In this document: piece after piece, positions 27,317 to 36,385 of the stretch
Layout: each line of letters opens with the position of its first letter
Numbering within the stretch: the stretch's first letter is position 1
Assembly: GCA_001275005.1 (NCBI GenBank)
Contig: JWZX01002772.1
Coordinates: 1 to 42,383, forward strand
From: Chrysochromulina tobinii
Lineage: Eukaryota; Haptophyta; Prymnesiales; Chrysochromulinaceae
Length of the DNA stretch: 42,383 nt
Reading direction: 5' to 3'
The notes under the pieces: generated by a model
What the model saw: only the letters and a program-made list of their open reading frames with translations
Told to the model about the DNA's origin: nothing
The model's database searches: none
Program-made: the position numbers and the translations under genes

Positions 27317-27382
27317 ACAAGTCAAGTCAAGTCAACGTTGAATTGAACACGTGAGATTGACTTGACTTGACTTGACTTGACA
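27317..27382. repeat. Inverted GTCAA microsatellite (hairpin)
   Basis: AAGTCAAGTCAAGTCAA (27319-27335) is followed, after about 22 bases holding CACGTG, by the reverse complement TTGACTTGACTTGACTT. The outer bases ATATCTAA and CATATCTTA suggest extra partial pairing. It could fold as a 17-bp or longer hairpin. Confidence 0.85.
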
Positions 27383-27440
27383 TATCTTAACCAGCGAAAA
27401 GGGCGGCCCGACACTCCGGTAAACACGCTGCGTGGAGGCT

Positions 27441-27532
27441 AGCGCGACCGGCATCCCAGGCTCCCACTTAGTGAACGGGGCGCGGATACGTAAATTGGTT
27501 TCGAATACTCTATAGGCTCGGGTGTAATATGC
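27441..27532 (+). repeat. Dispersed repeat copy A (SINE-like)
   Basis: One of three long copies of an ~85-bp sequence starting TAGCGCGACCGGCATCCC and ending TTTCGAATACTCTA plus a short variable tail. TAGCGCGACCGG resembles a polymerase III A box (TRGCNNAGYNGG) and GGTTTCGAATAC, 57 bases on, resembles a B box (GGTTCGANTCC). That arrangement suggests a tRNA-derived SINE, but it is inference. Confidence 0.6.
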
Positions 27533-27598
27533 AGAAAAGACCCTTCGCCTTCTTACTAGCTTGTAGCACTACATTGTACTTGTACGGAAACCGAGGGG

Positions 27599-27678
27599 AG
27601 CGCGACCGGCATCCCAGGCTCCCACTTAGTGAACGGGGCGCGGATATGTAAATTGGTTTCGAATACTCTAATGGCGAG
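27599..27678 (+). repeat. Dispersed repeat copy B (SINE-like)
   Basis: This copy starts at the AGCGCGACCGG of the A-box-like motif and has one G-to-A-type difference (GGATATG instead of GGATACG). It ends TTTCGAATACTCTAATGGC and lies 158 bp downstream of copy A in the same direction. Confidence 0.6.
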
Positions 27679-28099
27679 GGGATTATCTTAACACTAGGCT
27701 AGGGGGGCTAACAAAGGATCTTGCCAACCAGCTCAGAATGCCTTTTTACATGTCGCACATCCAAATACTTTTATACATGTATAGCCCACAGGTTACATGT
27801 AACGTGGTGTGTGACGGTGGTCATGGACCCGGTAATCGTTCGGTATTTCACGCCATGGGGAATTCGATGGTCGTGATGGGCGGAGAGCCATGCTTTCCGC
27901 TCGATCGCATGCCGTCGGCGAGGAAGAATCGGCTGGCTATGAATGCACAAACATTCACACTAACTTCACAGCCGACTGGGCCAGACTGAGCGGGCGATCT
28001 CGGTCTATTTCACGATGCTGACTCATGCTCTTGCTGTCGTCCTGCGTCCTGCACATGATCTTGGTAACGTCGGCCGGCAGACACCTCGCGTTTCCTTAT

Positions 28100-28546
28100 T
28101 TAAAGGAACACTCCCCTGCCCGAAACCAACTCCCATGGAAAACACACGAAAAAACTAAAAAAACTCCAAAACTCCAAAAACTCTCGACCTCGGCGTCTCG
28201 TTGCAGGGAACTCTCGACCTCGGCGTCTCGTTGCAGGGATGTATAATTTTTCGAATACTCTAATGGCTAGCGGGGTCTGCCAGACGGGCTCATCGAAGCC
28301 GGCGGCACGCAGGAGGCGCCGGAGCGCCCGACGGGGCAGCCGAGCAACGCGGCTGATGACGCGGTCGTGCGCGTGCGGGTCCCTCGCCAGGAAGCGGATC
28401 TCCTCGGCGCTCACGTCGCCGTGGCCCTCGGTCGTCGCGAAGACTTCGACGTCGCTCGCGGCTTCCGACATGAAGTCGTCGACGGCGTACTCAGCGAGCG
28501 CGGCGAACTCCTCCGGAGCGTCGGCGGCCGCGGCAGCGGAGCTCAT
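28100..28546 (-). CDS. Hypothetical protein, probably truncated by a repeat
   Basis: 148 codons from the ATG at 28546 (an upstream ATG at 28663 also exists). The first ~105 residues have the GC-rich third positions of real genes and a helical, acidic-then-basic pattern (EEFAALAEYAVDDFMSEAA, then RVARLPRRALRRLLRAAGF). I do not recognise a family. Near residue 100 the frame enters sequence identical to the end of the dispersed repeat (28250-28275) and then two copies of a 30-bp unit (28184-28237) encoding IPATRRRGRE-like residues. The last part is therefore probably not native; this looks like a gene or exon cut by a repeat insertion. Confidence 0.35.
   Translation of the reverse strand: MSSAAAAADAPEEFAALAEYAVDDFMSEAASDVEVFATTEGHGDVSAEEIRFLARDPHAHDRVISRVARLPRRALRRLLRAAGFDEPVWQTPLAIRVFEKLYIPATRRRGREFPATRRRGREFLEFWSFFSFFVCFPWELVSGRGVFL
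28184..28243. repeat. 30-bp tandem duplication
   Basis: Two adjacent copies of a unit beginning CTCTCGACCTCGGCGTCTCG and ending in GCAGGGA lie next to the partial dispersed repeat at 28250. One copy follows the other directly with no spacer. Confidence 0.8.
28250..28275 (+). repeat. Dispersed repeat, partial copy D
   Basis: TTCGAATACTCTAATGGC here matches the 3' end of the dispersed repeats A-C, especially copy B, but the upstream part is missing. It marks the point where the open frame on the minus strand stops looking native. Confidence 0.6.
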
Positions 28547-28787
28547 TGAGCCGAGGGTGTGGATGGCTGTAGGGGCGCGACGGGGCTCGAGAATTCGGGA
28601 GCGCTGCGAAAACAGAAAAGGAGAGTTTTCATTCGATATGGCATGCAATTCTCTCCGAGACATAGCGTGACCGGAGCAAAGGCTAGAGAAAAAGAAATAG
28701 GTATCTAAGTAGAGATTCAGGGAGGGGCGCCACCTATTAAAGGGAAGCCTCGCTCACTTTAGTCGAGGCCGGCGGAGTTGGTCGCCT

Positions 28788-28871
28788 AGCGCGACCGGCA
28801 TCCCGGGCTCCCACTTAGTGAACGGGGCGCGGATACGTAAATTGGTTTCGAATACTCTATAGGCTCGGGGT
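28788..28871 (+). repeat. Dispersed repeat copy C (SINE-like)
   Basis: This copy is nearly identical to copy A over about 83 bases, with CCCGGGCTCC instead of CCCAGGCTCC, and is followed by GGCTCGGGGTAAT. It has the same orientation as A and B. Confidence 0.6.
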
Positions 28872-29257
28872 AATCGACTTGTTAGAAAGAAACCAAACCG
28901 GTCTCTAGCTAAGGCGACAAGTCATGCTATGCCGAACTCAACAAATGCCATCCTCAGTCTCCCCCCCCAGCACGCCAGGAGGGTCATCGACCTAGGCAAA
29001 GATGTGTCTCGGGAGCAGCGGGCCCGTCATCAAGTGACACTCGGCGAAGAGTCCCCCGCGCCAGCAGAAGAGAATGAGCCCCAGGGGAGGAGGCGGATGA
29101 AGAGGAGAAAGATTACGATCATTAAGTAGACGGCGAGGCGGGCCCACGAATGAGCCGACGGTGCGTGTGTGTGAAGGGGCGGGGCACATGCTCACACCAT
29201 ACCATCCCCCTCGGGGGAGACGCAGAAGCAACACAGGCGGGGGTCGCGCCAGAGGCC

Positions 29258-29433
29258 CTGCTCCGGGGCCGTAGCTGACCGGGAGGCTCTCAGAGGGACA
29301 CTGGGCGAAGCGGCGCCTGTGGAAGCCAGAACGGAGCCCCCGAGGGGCACAAAGGGGCGCAAGCATAGCACGCACCAGCACCCCTGCTCCGGGGCCGTAG
29401 CTTGCCGGGAGACTCTCAGAGGGGGACTGGGCG
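29258..29433. repeat. 126-bp spaced direct duplication
   Basis: A ~50-bp segment beginning CTGCTCCGGGGCCGTAGCT is present at 29258-29307 and again at 29384-29433. The offset of 126 is a multiple of three, and a minus-strand frame (29455-29192, 87 codons) stays open across both copies, encoding SRQATAPEQG and SRSATAPEQG. The surrounding sequence (28876-29480) has no recognised gene; this frame may be part of one but I do not assign it. Confidence 0.5.
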
Positions 29434-29480
29434 GGTTAAGCTTGCGGGGGGTCATGGGTTCGGGGGGGCATTAGGGCGCA

Positions 29481-30317
29481 TTAGAGCGCGTCCACATCCG
29501 CAACACTGTTCCGGTCATCCTCCGAGTCACCAGGGTCGAATTGAAAGGGTTTCTCCTCAACGGGCTGCGCATAGCCAAGCGCCGCGGTGCACACCTCCGT
29601 CAAGGCAGCACATGCATCCGTAGGGGTCATGCCTTGGGAGAGTACCATGACAACACCATCATGTTGTAAGCTCGTGATTTCCCCAGCGCCCCGCAGGCGT
29701 GACCAGGCAAGCTTCGCGGCGCGCGAGAGGCCTTCCGCCTCCTGAAGGAAGAAGGACTTGGCCGTGAGTGCAAACTTGTGCTCGCTATCGGGCTTGTGGA
29801 GTGAAAGCCAAGCGCGGACAAAGGCGACCAGTGTGGGCATTCGACGAGTGAACTCGCCTGTCAGAGCGCGGCGGCTATCCTGGTAAGCTCGGAGGCTGAA
29901 GACCTCCCCGTCCGTCCCGACCGCAAAGGGGGGCATTTGCATCATCGCCGGGCACCCCTGGCGTCGTTCCCAAGCTTCCAGGGAGCCATCATTATCAAGG
30001 GCATTGAACAGGTCTTTCGCGGCTTTGCGGCGCACAGGTGCTGGGACATGGGGTCCGAGGAAGAAGAGCCCAACCTCAGCGAGAACTTGCTCACGGTGCG
30101 TAAGGAACAGTCTGGACTGTTCACGCCCCGATTGGAACACATCAAGGCATGCGCGAGGGTAGGAGGCCGAGTCATCCAGGTCATGACCGTGGCCAGCGAA
30201 GGCAACATCACGCAGGGCACGCGGGAGTCGGAAGGGATCTACATCCCCTCGGAGGGCGTACTCGCGAGCGGTACATATGAATCCCCCCGGTGTATTTTCC
30301 GCGAAGCGTCCCTGCAT
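29481..30317 (-). CDS. Unrecognised protein with LQHDG motif, possibly of mobile-element origin
   Basis: 278 residues from the ATG at 30317; the frame continues upstream to a GTG. The chain is well-formed and globular in composition to about residue 250, then acidic (DPGDSEDDRN). Near 205-235 there is a helix (SFFLQEAEGLSRAAKLAW) followed by TSLQHDGVVMVL, a strand-turn-strand with an acidic residue that recalls palm motifs of nucleic acid polymerases (such as HDE in family A). That resemblance is local and I cannot name a family. It lies beside the repeat-rich region and its 5' end is within 30 bases of the start of a divergent plus-strand frame, so it may be part of a mobile element or virus-like insertion. 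Confidence 0.5.
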   Translation of the reverse strand: MQGRFAENTPGGFICTAREYALRGDVDPFRLPRALRDVAFAGHGHDLDDSASYPRACLDVFQSGREQSRLFLTHREQVLAEVGLFFLGPHVPAPVRRKAAKDLFNALDNDGSLEAWERRQGCPAMMQMPPFAVGTDGEVFSLRAYQDSRRALTGEFTRRMPTLVAFVRAWLSLHKPDSEHKFALTAKSFFLQEAEGLSRAAKLAWSRLRGAGEITSLQHDGVVMVLSQGMTPTDACAALTEVCTAALGYAQPVEEKPFQFDPGDSEDDRNSVADVDAL

Positions 30318-30346
30318 CTTTCTTGTGGACTGGATCTTTCCGATCG

Positions 30347-31081
30347 ATGGACGCCGTGACCGAAACCCCACGCCAGCCAGACAGCTGGGTCCGCTGCCTT
30401 GGCTGGCAGAACCTAGAGTTCACCACAGAGTCACTTTCTGCAGCGGTCGTATCAACGCTCGTGGCTCTCAGCATGCCATACACTGTCGTGGAGACCATGG
30501 GACAGCTTGTCGTGACCTTCGTGGTGTACCCAGTTGAACCTGATGCGTGTGAGCTCATGCCGATGACGGACGATCTCATGGCATCAGCAGAGTTAATATC
30601 GGAAAGGTCAGGTCTGCGCGTGAGCATCCACATCTTTGCCGCCGACGCTGAGAATGCTGGCAAGCACAACGTCAACCTCCGCCGCACAACAGGCAATCCC
30701 TGGCACTTCCAGGCCTTCTATACGGCGTTTCGACGTGAGTTCTCATCGCAAATCGGCCTGCCGGACGAGGCGGCCCTCTCTCTATATTCGCCGATGCAGC
30801 CGAGACGCGACATCGCCGAAAGCAGCGCACCAGCGGCCGGCTGGAACTGCGGGACCTTCGGCCGCGGGCTACAGGGCAGCGGGAAGCCACCTCAGCTGGT
30901 CGGTCACGAGCTGAGGCGATCGGGCGTGACCGACTTCCTAGGCACGATGCGAGTAGATTCCCAGCAGCAGCAGCACCACCACCAGCTGCAGCACCCACAG
31001 GCGGCCGATACGACAACGGGTCTTCGCTACACGAGCAAACGACCTTGGGTGCTTGGGGGTCTACCAAGCCCCTTCTCATGA
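30347..31081 (+). CDS. KA1-like domain protein (tentative)
   Basis: 244 residues from the ATG at 30347 (upstream frame starts only at GTG). Residues about 20-140 have the order strand-helix-strand-strand and end in VNLRRTTGNPWHFQAFYTAF, which resembles the end of kinase-associated KA1 domains (xRxxGxxxxFxxiyxxf). KA1 domains bind acidic phospholipids at the C-terminus of MARK/KIN1-type kinases. No kinase domain is encoded nearby on this strand, so either an upstream exon is missing or this is an orphan domain. The last ~60 residues are Gln/His-rich and low complexity. Assignment is by pattern only. Confidence 0.4.
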   Translation: MDAVTETPRQPDSWVRCLGWQNLEFTTESLSAAVVSTLVALSMPYTVVETMGQLVVTFVVYPVEPDACELMPMTDDLMASAELISERSGLRVSIHIFAADAENAGKHNVNLRRTTGNPWHFQAFYTAFRREFSSQIGLPDEAALSLYSPMQPRRDIAESSAPAAGWNCGTFGRGLQGSGKPPQLVGHELRRSGVTDFLGTMRVDSQQQQHHHQLQHPQAADTTTGLRYTSKRPWVLGGLPSPFS

Positions 31082-31535
31082 ACGCAGCGCATGCCAGAGA
31101 CGCATGATCTTAAATCTGCTCTAGCATGCAAGGCGATCCCGTACAGGGCAACCGTGAATAGCACGCGTGGCAGCTCAGGGCCGAGCAAGAGAGGGGATGC
31201 GCCATGGTCCGCGCGGCCATAGACTACAAGGTCTGTGCCGGGTTGCCGGCACCGCTTGCACATCATGGATGTTCATACACCAGTCAGTGTGAGTCAGTGT
31301 GGACTTAGATTAAGATTTTGTTACAAGATGAAGAAACCTGCCTTACGACCGTAACGGAACTAAATGCCTCACGTTCCAGCGTCGTCGCGAAGTCATTTTC
31401 CGCCTCCATCGTGCCACCATTCCTCTCAGTCTCCCACGCTCGCCCACGAAGCACGATGACAACAGGGATCAGCATACTATTCCTAGAGAAGGTTGTGAGT
31501 GGTCCCTCGATGGGTCCGTTGCGGCTCGCTCGCGC
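31082..31535. other. Convergent intergenic region
   Basis: Between the plus-strand KA1-like frame and the minus-strand large gene. Short direct GTCAGTGTGAGTCAGTGTG repeats lie near 31284-31302. Plus-strand frames here run into the complement of the SAP-encoding exon and are shadows. No gene is supported. Confidence 0.45.
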
Positions 31536-34500
31536 TCACACAACGATCGAAGCCCGTTTGTTGATGGAGTCCACGTTCCCGCCGAGAAGGTATTCAAGCA
31601 TACGCTCCGCAAGCTGCGACCTCGAGCCCGTCGTGACGATGCCTGCCTCCGCCAATTGCTCAATGAGCTCATCGACGCTCAAGCTCGCCACCATGTCGGC
31701 CGCTGCATCGATTCGTTTCTGCTCGGCGTCGATTTGGGCGACTTCGGGGAGGGGAAGGGCGTGAAGTGACAGTGATGGGACGCTCGGGCGGGTCGGAGAA
31801 GAGGGGGCGATGGCGGCGGCGAAGGCGGCGGCGGAGGAGGAAGAGGCGGCGTCGGAGGCGGAGGAGGCGGAGGCGGAGGCGACGGCGGCGGCGGCGGCGG
31901 CGGAGGCGGAGGAGGTTGAGGCGGAGGCACCCGGAGGGAGGTGAGCCACCCTTATCGAGCGCTGTATCGAGCGCGGCAGCCCTCGGCGCGGGCGAGTCCG
32001 CATGAACATCCGTGTACTCGTCCACAGGAAATGTCGACGCCGCCGTGGCCTTCTCACTGCTGGAAGGTTGGTGGAGTGCCATCGGCGGTAGCGGAGTCGC
32101 AAGAGCTGCGGCATCGAGCTCAGCGGGAGCGCGGGAAGGCGAGGGCGCAAACCACGAGAAGGGGTTGAGCCACCCAAAGGTACTGCCGGCCTCGTTGACG
32201 ACTCTCGCGAGGTCGCCCTCACCTGCCGCGAGCTGCGCGGCCAAGGCGCCCACGAATTCGTCAAACTCGATCGTACCGGTGTGATCCGCGTCTGCCTTGG
32301 CCAGGAGGGCTGCGAGCTGCTCCTCGCTGAGCAAGATCCTGGCCGCCGTCACCACGCGCTGCAGCTCGCGCGCGTCGATGCTGCCCGAGCGATCCTGATC
32401 GAACTCGTCAAAGATGGGACGCATCAAGAGGCGAAGCTCCTCAAGCGTTGGGGCGGCGCTCACCTCGGCGCTATTCGGCGATCCGACGCCGGTGGGCGCC
32501 TCGATCTCCTCGAGCGAGATCTGGGCCTCCTCGATCTCCTCGAGCTCGTGCGGCGGCATGAGCGCAAGCACGGGCTCCCTGCGCTGCTTCCTCAGCCCTT
32601 CCCCCACGTACTGCACGCTCGGGTGGCTCACTCCGAGGGTCTTCTTTGCATGCGCGAGCCCAACGAACGCGTCGCGGATGAGCTTGGACGCCTCCTCGGC
32701 CTCGCCCTTTTTGCGCAGCAGCGCTCCGAGGTTGCTCGACGAGATGAGCGTGTCTAGATGGTACTCCCCCAGCGTCTCCTTGCTCCCCAACAACCCTTGA
32801 CGGAGGAGCACGGCGGCCTCTTCGGTGTCCCACGCATGGCCTGTCGCCTGCAACAAGCAGCCCAGATTGTTGATGCACACGAGGCGCAGCGCCTCGAGGC
32901 TGTGCTTGGGGCCTGTGCCGAGGAGCACCGAGCACGTGGCCAGCGCCTCCCGATACAGCGCCTCTGCCTCCTCGAGCAGCTCGGTCTGGGCCGCCGACCT
33001 CTCGCCGGCCTCGCCGCTCTGCTCAAAGAGCACGTTGCCCAGATTGTTCATCGACTTGATCGTGTCCTCGTGCCCATTGCCCAGCGACGCGCGCCGACCC
33101 GCGAGCGCCTCGCGCAGAAGGGGCGTCGCCGCCGCCAGCTCGCCGCGGTACCGGTGCAGGTTGCCCAGGCTGCTGTACGCGGCGAGCGTCGATGGGTGAT
33201 GCTTGCCTAGTTTGGAGCGCCGGCCAGCGAGGCATTCCTTGAAGAGCGTCTTCGCCGCGTCGATGTCGCCCTGCGCATACTTCGCCACCGCCAGGTTGTT
33301 CATCGAGATCAGCGTGCTCTGGTGGCCGCTCCCTAGGGTCTCTCGCCGCACCTTGAGGGTGGACTCGTAGAGCTCGGCGGCCGCCTCGACCTTCCCTTGC
33401 GACTTGAGCAGGTACGCGAGCTCGTTGCTTGCGTTCAGCGACTCGGGGTGTCGCGCACCGTAGCGTTCGCGTACGAGGGCCACCTCGACGTGCTTGTACA
33501 TGAGCCCGAGGTGAGGGATCAAATTCGACGTCTTCCTCTCCTCCAAGGGCAGCCGCGCGAGTGCCCGACGGCCGTGCTGCAGGATGGCGCGACGTAACAA
33601 GATCTTGGCATGCTCGTTCGCCTCCGCGAGTGAGCCGCCATTCGTCGCGAGGCGGCGGAGCAGCCGCTCGCGGTCCGCGCGCCGCCGGAACTCGGCGGTC
33701 CGCAGGTCGAGCTTCGAGATGCGCGCGAGGAGCGCTTCCACGGCCTCGAACCGATGATGCAACGCCCATTCAAACGTGGTGCGCTGCTCGGAGGCCATGA
33801 CGAGCTCGAATCGGTTCGCAATCGTGGTGACGCCGAGGACGGACGTGCCCGTGCGGTACGTTTGCACCGCCTCGCACAGGCAGTTTGCCCGGCGCAGCGC
33901 GTGCGGCTCATGCCAAGGGTCGAGTAGCATCACGGTACGCCCCACCTCTGCGTGGACGAACTCGACGTGCTTTTGCGCGGCGCGCAGGCCCCGCTCGTTG
34001 AGCCGCACGCAGAGGTCGAAGAGCCAGAAGCACGTCGTCTCGCGCGGCAGCTTGTGGTAGCGAAGAAAGCTCTCGAGGGCGTCGATTAGCGTCACCATCT
34101 TCGTTCGGCGAGGGCAGCTCACGATGACGGACGCCGGGCCGACAGCCTTCGGGTTCTTGGTCTGCAGCCGCTCGCAGTACGAGTACCCCTCGTCGTCCTG
34201 GCTGCACCTCTGCTCAAGGAAGTGCCTGGACACGTACCCGTCGAGCACGCGCGCGCCCGGGTTGGCGTACCCAAAGTCACCCGTCGCGTAAAAGTCGGGC
34301 GTCGTGTGCAAGAACTGCTCGGGCGCGTCGGCGGGTAGGCCGTCGACCCACGCCTGTAAGCCGCCCACGGTGATCCCGAGCGCGAGGTACTCGGGCGGCG
34401 CGTCGATCGGGGCATCCGCCCAGCGCAGCGCCACCTTGACACGATCGAGCGTTCGGTACGCCTTTCGCGCCGCCTTGGCCACTTCCGCCGCCCCCTCCTC

Positions 34501-36168
34501 GCGGCTCGTCGCGTCTTCGGCAGCCTTCCTGGCACGCTGGAACGCCTCCATCTCGGCGGCTTCCTTCGCCTTCTCCTTGGCCTCGCGTCGCTGGGCCGCC
34601 TCCTTGGCCGCTCGCTCCTCTCGCGCACGCGCCGCCGCCTCCTGGGCCGCTTGCTGCTTCTCCATGAGGGCGGTCTTCGACGTCGCCTCGCGGGAAGCAG
34701 CCGCGGGCACTATCGGGCCCCCAGCCTTCGGCTTCGAGCGCGGCGGTGGCGGCGGAGGCGTCGTCGCGGTCACGAGACTCCCCTCCTCGACGAGCGCGAC
34801 CAACGAGCCGCCTCCGCCGCCAGCACCGCGCCGCCCCTTGCCCCCCGAAGGGCTCCTGCCCAGCGCCAAAAAGTCCCGATCGGAGTTGTGCTCGGAGCCC
34901 GTGCGCTGCGAAGTGGCCGGCTCGGCCAAGCCCGTGTTCAGCTTGGGCGGCGTCAGTGCGGGTGCAGGTGTGGGCGCGGCTCCCCCCTTGGGCGTCGTCA
35001 TGGGCGTCGTCTTGGGCGTGGTCATGGGCGTCGTCTTGGTCGTCGTCTTTTGCGTGGCCGCGGCGTTCATCATGGAGCTCAGATCTCGGCGCTCATCCCG
35101 ACGCATCAGGGCGTCTGGGGAGAGCGCCTCCCCGCCGCCAGGGCTCATCACCTTGTGACTTCCCTTCTGACTCACCTTGTGACTCCCCGGGCCCTGTGAA
35201 GACATCGGGGAGGAGTACTGTGAAGACATCGGGGAGGAGAACGCCCCCTCCAAATCATCCTTGTCGCCCAATGTCACGTAGCTCGCGTCCTCGCCGAAAC
35301 AAAAGATCCAGCAGCGGCGAAGATTCCTGCGCAGCCGGTAGAGGAGGCGCGCGATGCACACGCCAAAGCAGAGGTAGGCCATCACCGCCAGGTCGACCGT
35401 CCAGAGAGACCACGAAGCCACCAGCACAAATTGATTGTGCGCCGGGTCGCACGCGAAGCTCGACCAGACGGAGCGGCTGGGCGAGAGCTGACGATCGAGC
35501 ACGGTCGCGCTCGATCGAGCGCTGACGCTCTCGCTGTGCGATGCACCGCACGAGAGGCAGCATGTCGTCAACTGTTGGGGCGAGCACAGTTGCAGCCCCA
35601 ACTGCTCGCACTGGTCCACGGCGACGAGGTAGCTAACGTTCTGGCAGATGGACATGGCGCACGTGTTGGCGGTGGCGCGGCAGCAGCTGACGGTGGCCCT
35701 CTGATCGGCGTCGACGCAATGTTCGGGCGAGATGAATGATAAGCCCGTCGAGGAGCACGCTTCCACCGCTACGGCGAAGGATGGTGGCGGCAGCGGAGGA
35801 GGCGGTGGTGGCGGCGGCGATGGCGGCGGGTTTGGTGGTGGCGGCGGTGGCGGGTCTGGCGGCGGCGGCGGTGGCGGCGGTGGCGGCGATGGCGGCGGTG
35901 GCGGCGGTGGTGATGGCGATGGCGGCGGATGATGAGGATGATGATGATGACGGGGGGGCACCGAGGCCTCAGCCGCCGCCACATCGGCCGCCGCGGCCGC
36001 GGCGTCCACCATGAGAGACTCCGAGGTCTCCGAACAATGTGCCCATTCGATTGCAAAGAGAAACAAGAGGCTCAGCACAAACTGTGCACGCGCTGAAGAT
36101 GCTTTGCGGCGGCCCGCAGCCTTCCAGCACGTGGAGCGAAAGATCATGTGCGTCGGGGGCGGCTTCAT
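31536..36168 (-). CDS. Receptor-like protein: Pro-rich stalk, TM, TIR/HET-like, TPR, EF hands, SAP
   Basis: A frame of 1499 codons starts at the ATG at 36168. Seen: signal peptide (FVLSLLFLFAIEWAHC, about 30-45); a poly-Pro stalk (80-130) as in algal cell-wall proteins; a Cys-rich ectodomain (138-207); a TM helix (about 250-277); a disordered stretch; a charged coiled coil (505-570); a segment (650-790) with SVIVSCPRRTKMVTLIDALE, TTCFWLFDLCV and GRTVMLLDPWHEPHALRRANCLCE, which resembles TIR/HET-like domains with FVSHxW, FWID and PWxxPxxLxRxWCLWE; kinesin-light-chain TPRs (about 880-1190); and a pair of EF hands (FDQDRSGSIDARE and ADADHTGTIEFDE, 1255-1308). After about 1413 the frame becomes Arg-rich, while another frame encodes a SAP domain (LSVDELIEQLAEAGIVTTG) ending at 31536. 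Splicing 31930-31783 joins them in frame, giving 1494 residues; this join is inferred. Confidence 0.75.
31783..31930 (-). repeat. CCTCCG-type repeat tract, possible intron
   Basis: On the minus strand, an imperfect CCTCCGCCGCCG repeat lies between GTGCCTCC (31930) and CCCGAG (31783), with a pyrimidine run just before the last AG. It could be a 148-nt GT-AG intron, phase 2, between the TPR/EF part and the SAP part. Alternatively it is coding repeat whose length has changed and shifted the frame. All three minus frames stay open through it, so open reading alone does not decide. Confidence 0.45.
35733..35940 (-). repeat. Poly-proline coding repeat
   Basis: A (GGCGGTGGC)n-type tract on the plus strand encodes a Pro/Ser run with Asp and Asn breaks on the minus strand, forming the extracellular stalk. 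Adjacent His-rich coding (CATCATCATCC) lies at 35930-35950. Confidence 0.85.
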
Positions 36169-36385
36169 TTTGGTGCGAGTTTGAGTTTCGGAAAATGTTT
36201 TCCGGGCAAGGTGAATTCCACACGGCGCGTGTCCAGGGTATGAGAAGGCTCATGCACCTGGAGAGGCCTCAGAACAGCGCGTTCATAGCCTTGAGCTGAC
36301 TAGTTTTACAATCGGACGATACTATTCGGACGCGCCGCGAACTTGCGTGGTAGGCAGACTCGCCCACGCGCTGCTGCGCGCGGCG
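36169..36385. promoter_or_regulatory. Divergent promoter region, receptor-like(-)/AP4M(+)
   Basis: 217 bases separate the start codons of two divergently transcribed genes. The stretch is AT-richer around 36170-36200 and 36295-36330. No consensus element stands out, but both promoters must lie here or within the 5' ends of the genes. Confidence 0.5.

Larger units (their letters stand above)
27000..28099. other. Gene-poor repeat region
   Basis: This AT-richer stretch has no convincing gene. It contains an inverted GTCAA microsatellite (27317-27382), two copies of a dispersed ~85-bp repeat (27441-27532 and 27599-27678) and assorted short frames, including 27738-27989 on the plus strand (83 codons with an alanine-poor, unrecognised product) that I do not support. 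The composition shift suggests mobile-element debris. Confidence 0.5.

Noticed and set aside
27497-27512. tRNA gene at the B-box-like GGTTTCGAATAC
   Set aside because: No cloverleaf can be formed by eye: acceptor stem and anticodon arm are missing, so at most a SINE relic.
27738-27989. 83-codon plus-strand frame in the repeat region
   Set aside because: No domain, AT-rich codons unlike the neighbours, and it lies in repeat-derived sequence.
31766-32005. Plus-strand poly-Arg frame and minus-strand poly-Pro frame in the CCTCCG tract
   Set aside because: The repeat is open in all frames; only the frame with a SAP motif has independent support.
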